A stretch of 64,000 bases of DNA, from NCBI RefSeq assembly GCF_009669325.1, contig NZ_SZWE01000001.1:2051501-2115500 (forward strand), written 5' to 3'. The notes below the pieces were generated by a model that did not search any database, was not told where the DNA came from, and was given only the letters and a program-made list of their open reading frames with translations. Origin of the DNA: Roseovarius bejariae. GTDB lineage: Bacteria; Pseudomonadota; Alphaproteobacteria; Rhodobacterales; Rhodobacteraceae. Within the stretch, counting starts at the first letter, position 1; each line of letters begins with the position of its first letter. The position numbers and the translations under genes are program-made. Below, one piece after another: positions 8,691 to 16,853 of this stretch.

Positions 8691-9815
8691 TCAGGCCTCC
8701 AGCAAGACGGCGGCGGTGTCTGTCCAGGAAATCCAGACCTCGTCTTCCCATGTGAAGGAGCGGCGCGACAGGCGGCGGGTATTGGCGGCCTGCGCCTTGA
8801 TGATCTGCCCATTGGGCAGTTCGACGTGATAGGTCGAAAGGTTCCCCAAGTAAGCAATATCAAGGATCTTGCCCTTGAGGGCGTTGCGCTTGTCGTCTGG
8901 CTTTTCCGCCGAGATAGAGACTTTTTCGGGCCGAATGGCGAGGGCCGCGCGACTGCCGTCGGCAAGGTCTGTATCGGTTTCGGCATGCAGGGTGGGCTGA
9001 TCTTCGGCAAAGGCCACGTCATAGCCCGCGCCATTGCGGGTAACGGTGCCTTCGATGATCGTCACGTCGCCGATGAAATCGGCCACGTAAACGGTATTGG
9101 GGTTTTCATAGATGCGGGCGGGGGTGTCGGCCTGAATGATCCGGCCATGATCCATCACCGCCACGCGGGAGGCCACGGTCATTGCCTCTTCCTGGTCGTG
9201 GGTGACGATCACGAAAGTGGTGCCCGTGGTTTCCTGAATGTCCATCAATTCGAACTGTGTATCCTGCCGCAGCTTGGCATCCAGTGCGCCCAGTGGTTCG
9301 TCGAGCAGCAGCAGCTTGGGCGCCTTGGCAAGGCTGCGGGCCAAGGCCACGCGCTGCCGTTGCCCGCCGGAAATCTGGTGCGGTTTGCGCTTTGCGAATT
9401 TCTCAAGCCGGGTGAGTTTGAGCATCTCGGCCACCCGGTCGCCGATGGCGTCGCGGCCCATGCCGTCGCGTTTCAGGCCGAAGGCGATATTGTCCCAGAC
9501 CGACAGATGTGGAAACAGCGCGTAGGACTGGAACATCATATTCACGGCGCGCTTGTTGGGGGGAATCGGGGCGATGTCCTGCCCATCCAGCCATATGGTG
9601 CCTTCGGTCGGCGCCTCGAACCCGGCCAGCATCCGCATCATGGTGGTCTTGCCACAGCCCGAGGGGCCCAGCAGGGCAAAGAATTCTTTCTCGTAGATGT
9701 CGAATGTCTGATCGTCGATCGCGGTGAATTCACCGAACCGCTTGGTTACGCCCTTGAACTGGATCAAGGGTTTGGCCGCAGGGTCATTCCAAGGCTCGAA
9801 AACTGTCTGGCTCAT
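8691..9815 (-). CDS. potG: Polyamine ABC transporter ATP-binding protein
   Basis: 374 residues. Walker A GPSGCGKTT, signature SGGQRQR, Walker B LLLLDEPLGALD and the switch His in IVTHDQEEA are all present. A C-terminal TOBE regulatory domain follows (about 280-374). It powers uptake through the PotH/PotI channel. The gene lies 66 bp after the binding-protein gene, and a strong hairpin fills that gap. Confidence 0.93.
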   Translation of the reverse strand: MSQTVFEPWNDPAAKPLIQFKGVTKRFGEFTAIDDQTFDIYEKEFFALLGPSGCGKTTMMRMLAGFEAPTEGTIWLDGQDIAPIPPNKRAVNMMFQSYALFPHLSVWDNIAFGLKRDGMGRDAIGDRVAEMLKLTRLEKFAKRKPHQISGGQRQRVALARSLAKAPKLLLLDEPLGALDAKLRQDTQFELMDIQETTGTTFVIVTHDQEEAMTVASRVAVMDHGRIIQADTPARIYENPNTVYVADFIGDVTIIEGTVTRNGAGYDVAFAEDQPTLHAETDTDLADGSRAALAIRPEKVSISAEKPDDKRNALKGKILDIAYLGNLSTYHVELPNGQIIKAQAANTRRLSRRSFTWEDEVWISWTDTAAVLLEA

Positions 9816-9839
9816 ACCTGTCCCACCTCAAGACTGAAG

Positions 9840-9869
9840 CGGCCCGCGCAAGCGGTGTTGCGCGGGCCG
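9840..9869. other. 12-bp stem hairpin between potF and potG
   Basis: Arms CGGCCCGCGCAA / TTGCGCGGGCCG enclose the loop GCGGTG, immediately downstream of the binding-protein gene on the minus strand. There is no T-run. Such elements often stabilise or attenuate the transcript so that the periplasmic protein is made in excess over the ATPase and permeases. A comparable hairpin follows the other binding-protein gene at 41209-41232. Confidence 0.7.
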
Positions 9870-9881
9870 GATTGCAGGGCG

Positions 9882-10976
9882 TCAGGTGCCCGATTTGATG
9901 CGGGTCCAAAGGCGCGTCACGACGCGCTGGGTGCGCATGTCGTAGGGCTTCTTGATATAGGTGTTATCAAGCGTCTCTTCGGACGGATAGATCGCCGGAT
10001 CGTTGATCACGTCCTCGTTGAGGTATTCCTGCGAGGCCTTGTTGCCGTTGGCGTAGTAAACATAGTTCGTCGCCTGCGCCATGTTCTGCGCGTCCATGAT
10101 GAAATTCAGGAAGGCATGTGCGCCCTCGGGGTTGGGGGCATCCACCGGAACGGCCATCATGTCGAACCACATCACCGCGCCCTCCTTGGGCGGGTTGTAG
10201 GCGATCTCGACGCCGTTATCGGCTTCGGCGGCACGGTCCCGCGCCTGCAACACATCCCCTGACCAGCCGACAGCCACACAGATGTCGCCATTGGCCAGCG
10301 CATTGATGTATTCGCTGCTGTGGAATTTCTGAACGTAGGGGCGGACCGACATCATCAACTCGCCCGCGGCGTCCAGTTCGTCAGGGTCGGTGGTGTTGGG
10401 GTCATGGCCCAGATAGGTCAGGGCCGCAGGCACCATTTCATCGGGGGCATCAAGGAAATGCACGCCGCATTCGGCCAGTTTTTCCATGTTCTCGGGTTCG
10501 AAAATCAGGGCAAGGCTGTCAATCGGGGCGTCCTCGCCCAGAACTTCGGCCACCTTGCCGGTGTTCACGCCAAGGCCCGTGGTACCCCACATGTAGTTGA
10601 TCGCGTATTCGCTGATCGGCACGTCGGAGCCATAGCCCTTGAGCCGTTCCTTGATCACGTCCCACAGGTTGTCCGAGTTGGGCAACTTGTCATAGTCCAG
10701 CTTCTGGAAGGCACCGGCCTGAATTTGCCGCAGCAGGAAGCTGCCGGTCGGCACCACCACGTCATAGCCCGAGCCGCCGGCCAGCATCTTGGTTTCCAGC
10801 AACTCGTTGCTGTCGAAGACGTCGTAAACCAGGTCATATCCGGTTTCCTCTTCGAACTTGGTCAGCAGCTCTTCGTCGATGTAATCGGACCAGTTGTATA
10901 CGCGCACCTCTTCGGCCTGGGCGGTCATTGCGCCCAAGGCCAGGGTGGCGGTTGCGGTCAGAATCAGGTTTCTCAT
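9882..10976 (-). CDS. potF: Periplasmic putrescine/polyamine-binding protein
   Basis: 364 residues. A Sec signal peptide (MRNLILTATATLALGAMTAQA) is followed by the PotD/PotF hallmark EEVRVYNWSDYIDEELL and later GSGYDVVVPTGSFLLRQ. The family binds putrescine or spermidine in the periplasm and delivers it to the permease. Two ATGs lie in tandem (10979 and 10976); GGGAGA has the better spacing to 10976. It is the first gene of the operon potF-G-H-I-oxidoreductase and is divergent from the GntR-family regulator. Confidence 0.92.
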   Translation of the reverse strand: MRNLILTATATLALGAMTAQAEEVRVYNWSDYIDEELLTKFEEETGYDLVYDVFDSNELLETKMLAGGSGYDVVVPTGSFLLRQIQAGAFQKLDYDKLPNSDNLWDVIKERLKGYGSDVPISEYAINYMWGTTGLGVNTGKVAEVLGEDAPIDSLALIFEPENMEKLAECGVHFLDAPDEMVPAALTYLGHDPNTTDPDELDAAGELMMSVRPYVQKFHSSEYINALANGDICVAVGWSGDVLQARDRAAEADNGVEIAYNPPKEGAVMWFDMMAVPVDAPNPEGAHAFLNFIMDAQNMAQATNYVYYANGNKASQEYLNEDVINDPAIYPSEETLDNTYIKKPYDMRTQRVVTRLWTRIKSGT

Positions 10977-11023
10977 CATTGGTCTCCCGTTGGATGGCAT
11001 CCTTGTTGGTGCCTTGGCGACGG

Positions 11024-11032
11024 ATTTGATCA
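11024..11032. promoter_or_regulatory. Candidate operator ATTTGATCA upstream of potF
   Basis: ATTTGATCA, with the palindromic core TGATCA, lies 48 bp before potF in the divergent region shared with the GntR gene. The identical nonamer recurs at 11841-11849 before the aminotransferase gene. Two copies in the two target promoters suggest an operator for the local regulator. Assignment is by inference only. Confidence 0.4.
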
Positions 11033-11126
11033 AAAAATTCCGCCTATGGCAATATGGTAATGTTTTCACGCAGTGGCTAAACTCGCAAGCGATGACAAAC
11101 ACGCACTGCGCGCAGGGGCCGAAAGC

Positions 11127-11816
11127 ATGACCAAAGTTGCACATAATTTGACCGCCCAAGCCGGGTCGGGAAGGCGTCTTCCCGCGCATGAGGTGATCTA
11201 TCGGCAATTGCGCGCACTGGTGCTGTTCGGCGATCTGGCTCCGGGGCAGGCGGTGACCATTCAGGGCCTGACCGACCGGCTGGGCGCGGGGATGACGCCC
11301 GTGCGCGAGGCGATCCGCCGCCTGACCGCCGAGGGCGCCTTGGAATTCCAGGGCAACCGCCGGGTCTGTGTGCCGCTTCTGAGCGCGGCGAACGTCAGCG
11401 AATTGATCCTTGCGCGCCAATGGCTTGACCCTCATCTTGCCCTGCGCGCGACCGAGCGCGCGGCGCCTGCCGACCTGGACCACCTCGAACGCCTCGATAC
11501 CGAACTCGATGCGGCGATTACGCGGGGTGATCTGCGGGGGTATCTCGAGTCGAATTACCGGTTTCACAAGGAGCTTTACGATCTGGCCGAGGCGCCGATC
11601 CTGTCGGATATGGCAGATGGTCTGTGGCTCCGGTTCGGGCCGTCGCTCAGGGTCGTTTGCGGGCGGATGGGAACCCAGAATCTGCCCGACAAGCATAAGG
11701 AACTTTTGGCCGCCATGCATGCCCGCGATGCGGAAGGCGCGGCACGGGCGATCCGCGAGGATGTGATCCAGGGAATGGAGCAAGTGCGCCAGTCACTGGA
11801 CGATCCGGGCGGGTGA
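11127..11816 (+). CDS. GntR-family (FCD domain) transcriptional regulator
   Basis: 229 residues. An N-terminal winged helix-turn-helix (HEVIYRQLRALVLFGDLAPG, then LTDRLGAGMTPVREAIRRL) is followed by an all-helical FCD ligand-binding domain (ARQWLDPHLALRATERA, NYRFHKELYDLAEAP). It is placed between the divergent polyamine import operon and the aminotransferase gene, so it probably senses a polyamine or a catabolite and controls both. A GTG at 11073 would add 18 residues; the ATG at 11127 is preferred because it gives the usual distance to the HTH. Confidence 0.85.
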   Translation: MTKVAHNLTAQAGSGRRLPAHEVIYRQLRALVLFGDLAPGQAVTIQGLTDRLGAGMTPVREAIRRLTAEGALEFQGNRRVCVPLLSAANVSELILARQWLDPHLALRATERAAPADLDHLERLDTELDAAITRGDLRGYLESNYRFHKELYDLAEAPILSDMADGLWLRFGPSLRVVCGRMGTQNLPDKHKELLAAMHARDAEGAARAIREDVIQGMEQVRQSLDDPGG

Positions 11817-11840
11817 TACTGATTCGATTGACAGGGAATA

Positions 11841-11849
11841 ATTTGATCA
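11841..11849. promoter_or_regulatory. Second ATTTGATCA candidate operator, before the aminotransferase gene
   Basis: Identical to the motif at 11024-11032. It lies in the 100-bp gap between the GntR gene and the SpuC-type gene, 68 bp before the latter's start. Confidence 0.4.
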
Positions 11850-11916
11850 TATTCTGGGCAAAAGGGGCCGCACATGGCCCGACTGTCCCGAATCGCTGAT
11901 ATCGAAAGGCCCGGTC

Positions 11917-13314
11917 ATGACCCTGATCACCAACCATATGCCCACCGCCGAATTGCAGGCGCTGGATGCCGCGCACCATATGCATCCCTTCACCAACGGG
12001 GACGAACTCAACGCCAAGGGCGCGCGGGTGATCACCCGCGCCAAGGGCGTGACCCTGACCGATAGCGACGGCAACGAGATTTTGGATGCCATGGCGGGGC
12101 TGTGGTGTGTGAACCTTGGTTATGGGCGCGACGAACTGGCCGAGGCCGCCGCGCGGCAGATGAAGGAACTGCCCTATTACAACACCTTCTTCCAGACGAC
12201 CCATGTGCCGGTGATCGCCCTTTCGGAACGTCTGGCGCAGCTGGCCCCCGGGGATCTGAACCACGTGTTCTATGCCGGGTCGGGGTCCGAAGCGAACGAC
12301 ACCAACATTCGCCTTGTCCGCACCTATTGGGCGCAAAAGGGCAAGCCCGACAAGAACATCATCATCAGCCGCAAGAACGCCTATCACGGATCGTCGGTGG
12401 GCAGCGCCAGCCTTGGCGGGATGCAGGGGATGCACGCGCAAGGCGGGCTGCCGATCCCCGACATTCACCACATCAACCAACCCAACTGGTGGGCCGAAGG
12501 GGGCGATATGACGCCCGAGGAGTTCGGCCTTGCCCGCGCGCAGGAGTTGGAAGAGGCGATTCTGGAATTGGGTGAAGATCGCGTCGCCGCCTTCATCGGC
12601 GAGCCAGTGCAGGGTGCGGGCGGCGTGATCGTCCCGCCCGAAACCTACTGGCCCGAGATTCAGCGGATTTGCGACAAATACGGTATCCTGCTGATCGCCG
12701 ACGAGGTGATCTGCGGCTTTGGCCGTACGGGGCAATGGTTCGGCTCGCAGACCTATGGCATCCGCCCGCATATCATGACCATCGCCAAGGGGCTGAGTTC
12801 GGGCTATGCGCCCATCGGTGGCTCCATCGTCTGTGACGAGGTGGCCGAGGTGATGAACGCCTGCGAATTCGCGCATGGCTATACCTATTCGGGCCATCCC
12901 GTGGCCTGTGCCGTGGCGCTCGAGAACCTGCGTATTCTGGAGGAGGAAGGCATCGTCGACCGTGCCGGCTCCGAAACCGCGCCCTACCTCAAGCAGAAAT
13001 GGGAAGGTCTGGTCGATCACCCGCTGGTGGGGGAGGCCAAGATTGCCGGGTTGATGGGCTCTATCGCGCTGACGCCGGATAAGGCCACCCGCGCGCAGTT
13101 CGCCGCCGATGCGGGCACCGCCGGGTTGATCTGTCGCGAGGAATGTTTTGCCAACAACCTGGTGATGCGTCACGTGGGCGACCGGATGGTGATCTCGCCG
13201 CCCCTGGTCATCACCAAGCCTGAGATCGACACCCTGATCGACCGCGCCACCACGGCGCTGGATGCCGCCCACGCGCGGTTGCAGGACGAAGGTTTGATGA
13301 AGGCCGCCAGTTAA
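11917..13314 (+). CDS. spuC: Class III aminotransferase, putrescine-pyruvate type
   Basis: 465 residues. The PLP-binding architecture of class III omega-transaminases is clear: GLWCVNLGYGR, YAGSGSEANDTNIRL, the DEVICGFGRTG strand with the cofactor Asp, and the Schiff-base Lys in IMTIAKGLSSGYAP. The family member SpuC transfers the amino group of putrescine to pyruvate. Linkage to the polyamine importer and GntR regulator supports that role. The neighbouring oxidoreductase would offer a parallel oxidative route. Confidence 0.87.
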   Translation: MTLITNHMPTAELQALDAAHHMHPFTNGDELNAKGARVITRAKGVTLTDSDGNEILDAMAGLWCVNLGYGRDELAEAAARQMKELPYYNTFFQTTHVPVIALSERLAQLAPGDLNHVFYAGSGSEANDTNIRLVRTYWAQKGKPDKNIIISRKNAYHGSSVGSASLGGMQGMHAQGGLPIPDIHHINQPNWWAEGGDMTPEEFGLARAQELEEAILELGEDRVAAFIGEPVQGAGGVIVPPETYWPEIQRICDKYGILLIADEVICGFGRTGQWFGSQTYGIRPHIMTIAKGLSSGYAPIGGSIVCDEVAEVMNACEFAHGYTYSGHPVACAVALENLRILEEEGIVDRAGSETAPYLKQKWEGLVDHPLVGEAKIAGLMGSIALTPDKATRAQFAADAGTAGLICREECFANNLVMRHVGDRMVISPPLVITKPEIDTLIDRATTALDAAHARLQDEGLMKAAS

Positions 13315-13360
13315 GACCTGCGTTAACTCTTCGTTCATCTCGCTGCGGCAGGGTTTGCCC

Positions 13361-14125
13361 ATGTCGCAGCGCAACGCCTTTTCCGAGATGCCCCTGCCGC
13401 TTTTCGAAAGCGACGAAGCGCCCGCCGTTCCGGTGGCGGACGGGGGCGCCTTGCCGTCCTACATCAAGGATCATCGCAAGCGGCTCAGGGCGCGGTTTCT
13501 GGAGGGCGGCGCGCAGGCCATGCCGGATTACGAGCTTTTGGAACTGGTCCTTTTTCGCGCTATCCCGCGCCGGGATGTGAAACCACTGGCGCGGGCATTG
13601 CTGGACCAGTTCGGGGATTTCAACGGGGTGCTTTCCGCCCCGCCCGAGCGCCTGTCGCAGGTTCCGGGCGTGGCGGAGGCGGTGATTTGCGAGTTGAAGG
13701 TGATCGAAGCCGCCGCGCATCGGTTGTCGCGCGCCCGGGTGATGCAGCGGCAGGTGATCTCAAGCTGGGATGCCCTGCTGGATTATTGCCACACCACCAT
13801 GGCGCATCGCGAGACCGAGCAGTTTCGGGTTTTCTATCTTGACCGCAAGAACGTTCTGATTGCCGATGAAGAACAGGCCAAGGGCACGGTGGATCACGTG
13901 CCGGTTTATCCGCGCGAGGTGGTCAAACGGGCGCTGCATTTGAATGCCAGTGCGCTGATCCTCGTGCATAACCACCCTTCGGGCGACCCGACGCCGTCAG
14001 AGGCGGATATTGCAATGACGGCGCAGGTGGCCACGGCGGCCGAGGCGCTGGGCCTTGCGCTGCATGACCACATTATTATCGGCAAATCCTGTGAACTCAG
14101 CTTTCGGGCCGAGGGGTACATCTAA
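13361..14125 (+). CDS. radC: RadC-family JAB-domain protein
   Basis: 254 residues. An N-terminal UPF0758 helix-hairpin-helix part (YELLELVLFRAIPRRD, LSQVPGVAEAVICELK) precedes a JAMM-type domain with the metal motif VHNHPSGDPTPSEAD. The biochemical role of RadC is unsettled; the historical DNA-repair name is not well supported. The ATG at 13361 is chosen over a TTG at 13355. The gene ends convergently, overlapping the stop of the next gene by 4 bp. Confidence 0.92.
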   Translation: MSQRNAFSEMPLPLFESDEAPAVPVADGGALPSYIKDHRKRLRARFLEGGAQAMPDYELLELVLFRAIPRRDVKPLARALLDQFGDFNGVLSAPPERLSQVPGVAEAVICELKVIEAAAHRLSRARVMQRQVISSWDALLDYCHTTMAHRETEQFRVFYLDRKNVLIADEEQAKGTVDHVPVYPREVVKRALHLNASALILVHNHPSGDPTPSEADIAMTAQVATAAEALGLALHDHIIIGKSCELSFRAEGYI

Positions 14126-15681
14126 CGCACCCAGACCTCGACCCGGCGGTTCACCTGCCGGCCCCATGCGCTGTCATCGCAGGCCATGGGCATCGCCTCG
14201 CCAAAGGCTTCGACCTCAAGCTTGATGCGCGCGAGGTTGGCGGTTTCGGCGGCACTTGTCACCGCGTCCCGCACGGTTTTGGCCCGGCGCATGGCGATGT
14301 CGCGGTTGGCAGCGGCGGGGCCTTCGCCGTCGCTGAAGCCCACGAAAACCAGCCGCCGCGCATCGTACAGCCCCACCTCCATCGCACGGGCCAGTTGCCG
14401 CACGTTCGACCGTGATTGCGCATCCAGTCGCGCGGACCCGGCCTCGAACCGGAAGGTCGTGGTCAGCCGCCGCAAGGGGGCCAGCGTTTTGACCATGCGT
14501 TGCAATTCTTCCAAGCCCACTTCGCGGCCTGCGCGGGCGATGGCATTGGCAAAACGATCGCCCTGCGCGTTGATCTCGACCTCCTCGGGGGATTGGTCGA
14601 CGAACCCGGCACGCCGGATTACAAGTTGGGCCGAGGGGTCGCGCATATAGGACAGGAATTCGCGCACCAGCTTGGGAAAGCGGCGTGCGGGGGTGTAAAG
14701 AAACAGCGGTGCGGTCAGGGGGTAATCCTCGGTCTTGACGGCGCGGCGGGTGGCCCGCAGGGCAAAGCCGCAGTCGCCCTTGAGGGCCAGTTCCCACGTG
14801 TTGCCGGTTTCCGAATGGCTGGTCACACCAAGCGCGAAAGGATCATCGGCCACGGCCTTGATCAGGGCGGGGGTGTCTTCGTGGCGCAGGGCGCGTTCGA
14901 TCAGCGGCTTGCGAAGCGGGGCAAGCAGGCGATCCTCGGTGGCCTGCCCCAAACCCGAGCGCGCATCGCGCAGGTGAACGGCAATCGGCGCGTCCGGCCC
15001 CCCCAGATCGCGCCAATTGTCGATCTCCCCGGCCAGAACCCGGGCCAGATCGGGCACGGTGATTGCCTGCACCGGGTTGCTGGGCGCGACCACGGGCACC
15101 AGCGCATCCAGGGCCAGAACCCGGCTTCGGCCCCGTGCATCGAGGTCTCCAAGCCCGGCCTTGCGGGCGTGCGACACCTCGTTGCGCCGCGCCTCGCGCA
15201 GGGCCATCACCATATCCGCCTCGTTGGCCAGCAGGTCGGCAAAGCCCTCGTCGGTGTTGTTCAGGCGAAAGGTGAACTCGCCGATCAGGCGCTCAGTTTC
15301 GCCATCCGTCAGGGCATAGGTGAAGCTTTTGCCGTTCTCATTGACCCGCTCAAGGCCGTAATCGTTGCGTATTGCGAAGGCCTCGATCAGGGCGGGCATC
15401 AACACGCGCCCAATCACCGGCGCGCCCGACAGGGTGACGCGCGCGACGTAATTTTCAAGGTTGGGGCATCCCGGCCCGTCGCACAGCACGCCCGAGCCAT
15501 CCACCGTCAACTCGCCATAAACCGTGTCGACGCGGTAAAACTCACCGTCGAACCCCAGAAGATTGCCGGAAATCTCGACATCGCCATCGCGCGAGGTCAG
15601 GGTGACATCCTGCGCAAGCCCGGCGGTTGCCATACAAAAAAGAAAAAGTGCGGCGCTGAACGCCGCACGTACCAATGACAT
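14122..15681 (-). CDS. PstS-like substrate-binding domain fused to OmpA C-terminal domain
   Basis: 519 residues. A signal peptide (cleavage after GLAQ) leads into a PBP-like domain resembling phosphate-binding proteins (about 70-350; VPVVAPSNPVQAITVPDLA, LAGEIDNWRDLGGPDAPI). A C-terminal OmpA-type peptidoglycan-binding domain follows (about 385-519; FRFEAGSARLDAQSRSNV, RRVEVWVR). This two-domain architecture is common in Rhodobacteraceae, but no function is established. It is expected in the periplasm, anchored to peptidoglycan. The next gene on the minus strand follows after 24 bp upstream, so they may be co-transcribed. Confidence 0.8.
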   Translation of the reverse strand: MSLVRAAFSAALFLFCMATAGLAQDVTLTSRDGDVEISGNLLGFDGEFYRVDTVYGELTVDGSGVLCDGPGCPNLENYVARVTLSGAPVIGRVLMPALIEAFAIRNDYGLERVNENGKSFTYALTDGETERLIGEFTFRLNNTDEGFADLLANEADMVMALREARRNEVSHARKAGLGDLDARGRSRVLALDALVPVVAPSNPVQAITVPDLARVLAGEIDNWRDLGGPDAPIAVHLRDARSGLGQATEDRLLAPLRKPLIERALRHEDTPALIKAVADDPFALGVTSHSETGNTWELALKGDCGFALRATRRAVKTEDYPLTAPLFLYTPARRFPKLVREFLSYMRDPSAQLVIRRAGFVDQSPEEVEINAQGDRFANAIARAGREVGLEELQRMVKTLAPLRRLTTTFRFEAGSARLDAQSRSNVRQLARAMEVGLYDARRLVFVGFSDGEGPAAANRDIAMRRAKTVRDAVTSAAETANLARIKLEVEAFGEAMPMACDDSAWGRQVNRRVEVWVR

Positions 15682-15705
15682 CGATAGGCCCCCGGTTTCT
15701 GCGGA

Positions 15706-16746
15706 TCAGTTTTGCGCGATCTTCAGGTTATTGAACATGTTTTTCAACACCAGATAGTCACCAACCGCGTCACATTCGGGCATGGCAAGCACAAGGTCGC
15801 TGGCCTCGGGGGCCTCAGTGCCGGAAATCCGCAGGCTTTGTGCCTCGATGTCGCGGCCACAATTGGCGCGTGTTACCTCGGCCTCAAGGCTCAGGTCGAT
15901 CTCGCCGTCCTGTTGGGCGGTCATGGTGGGGAAGGTATAGACCTCGGCCATGCGCGCGCTGTCCATGCCGGTCGGGCCAAGCCGGGTGATGAACCCGCCT
16001 TCGCCACGCGCGGCGGTGCCCATGTCGCGGGCCGCCCCGGCCCAGACGTGCCCGGTGTCGCCGTAATCTGCACCGTACTCAAGGGCGTGTACCTGTAGGC
16101 CCGATTGTCCCTGCCATTGCACGACATAGCGGTCGTAATACTCCACCGAGGAGACCACGGCATTGGCCACGGCCCCGTCACCATCGGGAAAGGCCGCGAT
16201 GAATATGGCGTTTTCCGCAAGCGCCGGAACCGTCATATGGCTTGTGCCCGCATCATCCGTGACAGAGGTGAACATCAGCCCGTTATGGTGCAGCGTGAAA
16301 CGCTCGTTCACCATGCAGGGGGCTTTCAGCTCAAGCTCTACCATGGCGGCTGCCGTCGGTGTTGCGGTCAGTTCGAAGTCACAGGAAAATTCCGGGGCGG
16401 GTTCTTCGCGCGGCAAGTCGCCGACCGGGGCCTCGGATGCCGCGGCATCGTCAAAGGCTGTCCGCGCCAAGGGCTGGTCCGGCAGCCTTTGGGGCTGTGG
16501 CGCGGCTTTCGGAGGGGTGACGCCGTCGGCGGCAGTCAATTGAATGTCCGAGATCTGAAACCTGCCGTCATTGGTCAAACCGGCCCCTTGGGTGGATGTG
16601 CCGGTGATGACCGAAGACTCGACCGGTTCGGGGGCAAGTCCCGGCTCGGGCTTGTTCTGTTGTGCATTCATTTGCATCAGAAATCCGATGCCAAGCGCGC
16701 AAAACAGGGTGCCGCCAGCGGTGATATAACGCGTTGCCTTGGACAT
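15706..16746 (-). CDS. Unknown membrane-anchored envelope protein
   Basis: 346 residues, family not recognised. One N-terminal transmembrane helix (ITAGGTLFCALGIGFLM) is followed by a Pro/Ala-rich linker (about 40-115) and a periplasmic domain with repeated cysteines (FSCDFEL, KAPCMVNE, ANCGRD, MPECDAV) that could form disulfides. The start at 16746 has an ideal CAGGAGA site; the frame continues 15 codons upstream without support. It lies between secA and the PstS/OmpA gene. Some databases call relatives 'translocase' because of the secA neighbourhood; nothing in the sequence supports that activity. Confidence 0.75.
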   Translation of the reverse strand: MSKATRYITAGGTLFCALGIGFLMQMNAQQNKPEPGLAPEPVESSVITGTSTQGAGLTNDGRFQISDIQLTAADGVTPPKAAPQPQRLPDQPLARTAFDDAAASEAPVGDLPREEPAPEFSCDFELTATPTAAAMVELELKAPCMVNERFTLHHNGLMFTSVTDDAGTSHMTVPALAENAIFIAAFPDGDGAVANAVVSSVEYYDRYVVQWQGQSGLQVHALEYGADYGDTGHVWAGAARDMGTAARGEGGFITRLGPTGMDSARMAEVYTFPTMTAQQDGEIDLSLEAEVTRANCGRDIEAQSLRISGTEAPEASDLVLAMPECDAVGDYLVLKNMFNNLKIAQN

Positions 16747-16791
16747 GACATTCTCCTGAACCTGAAAAGGATCAGGGGGAAACATAGCCAA

Positions 16792-16818
16792 GGAAAAAGG
16801 CCGCCATGTGGCGGCCTT
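16792..16818 (-). terminator. Intrinsic terminator downstream of secA
   Basis: Read on the minus strand, a 9-bp stem AAGGCCGCC / GGCGGCCTT with a 4-base loop is followed by TTTTTCC. It lies 36 bp past the secA stop and separates it from the next minus-strand gene. Confidence 0.8.
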
Positions 16819-16853
16819 GCGGAGTCTTTAGGGCTGCACCAAGGGCCGAAACC

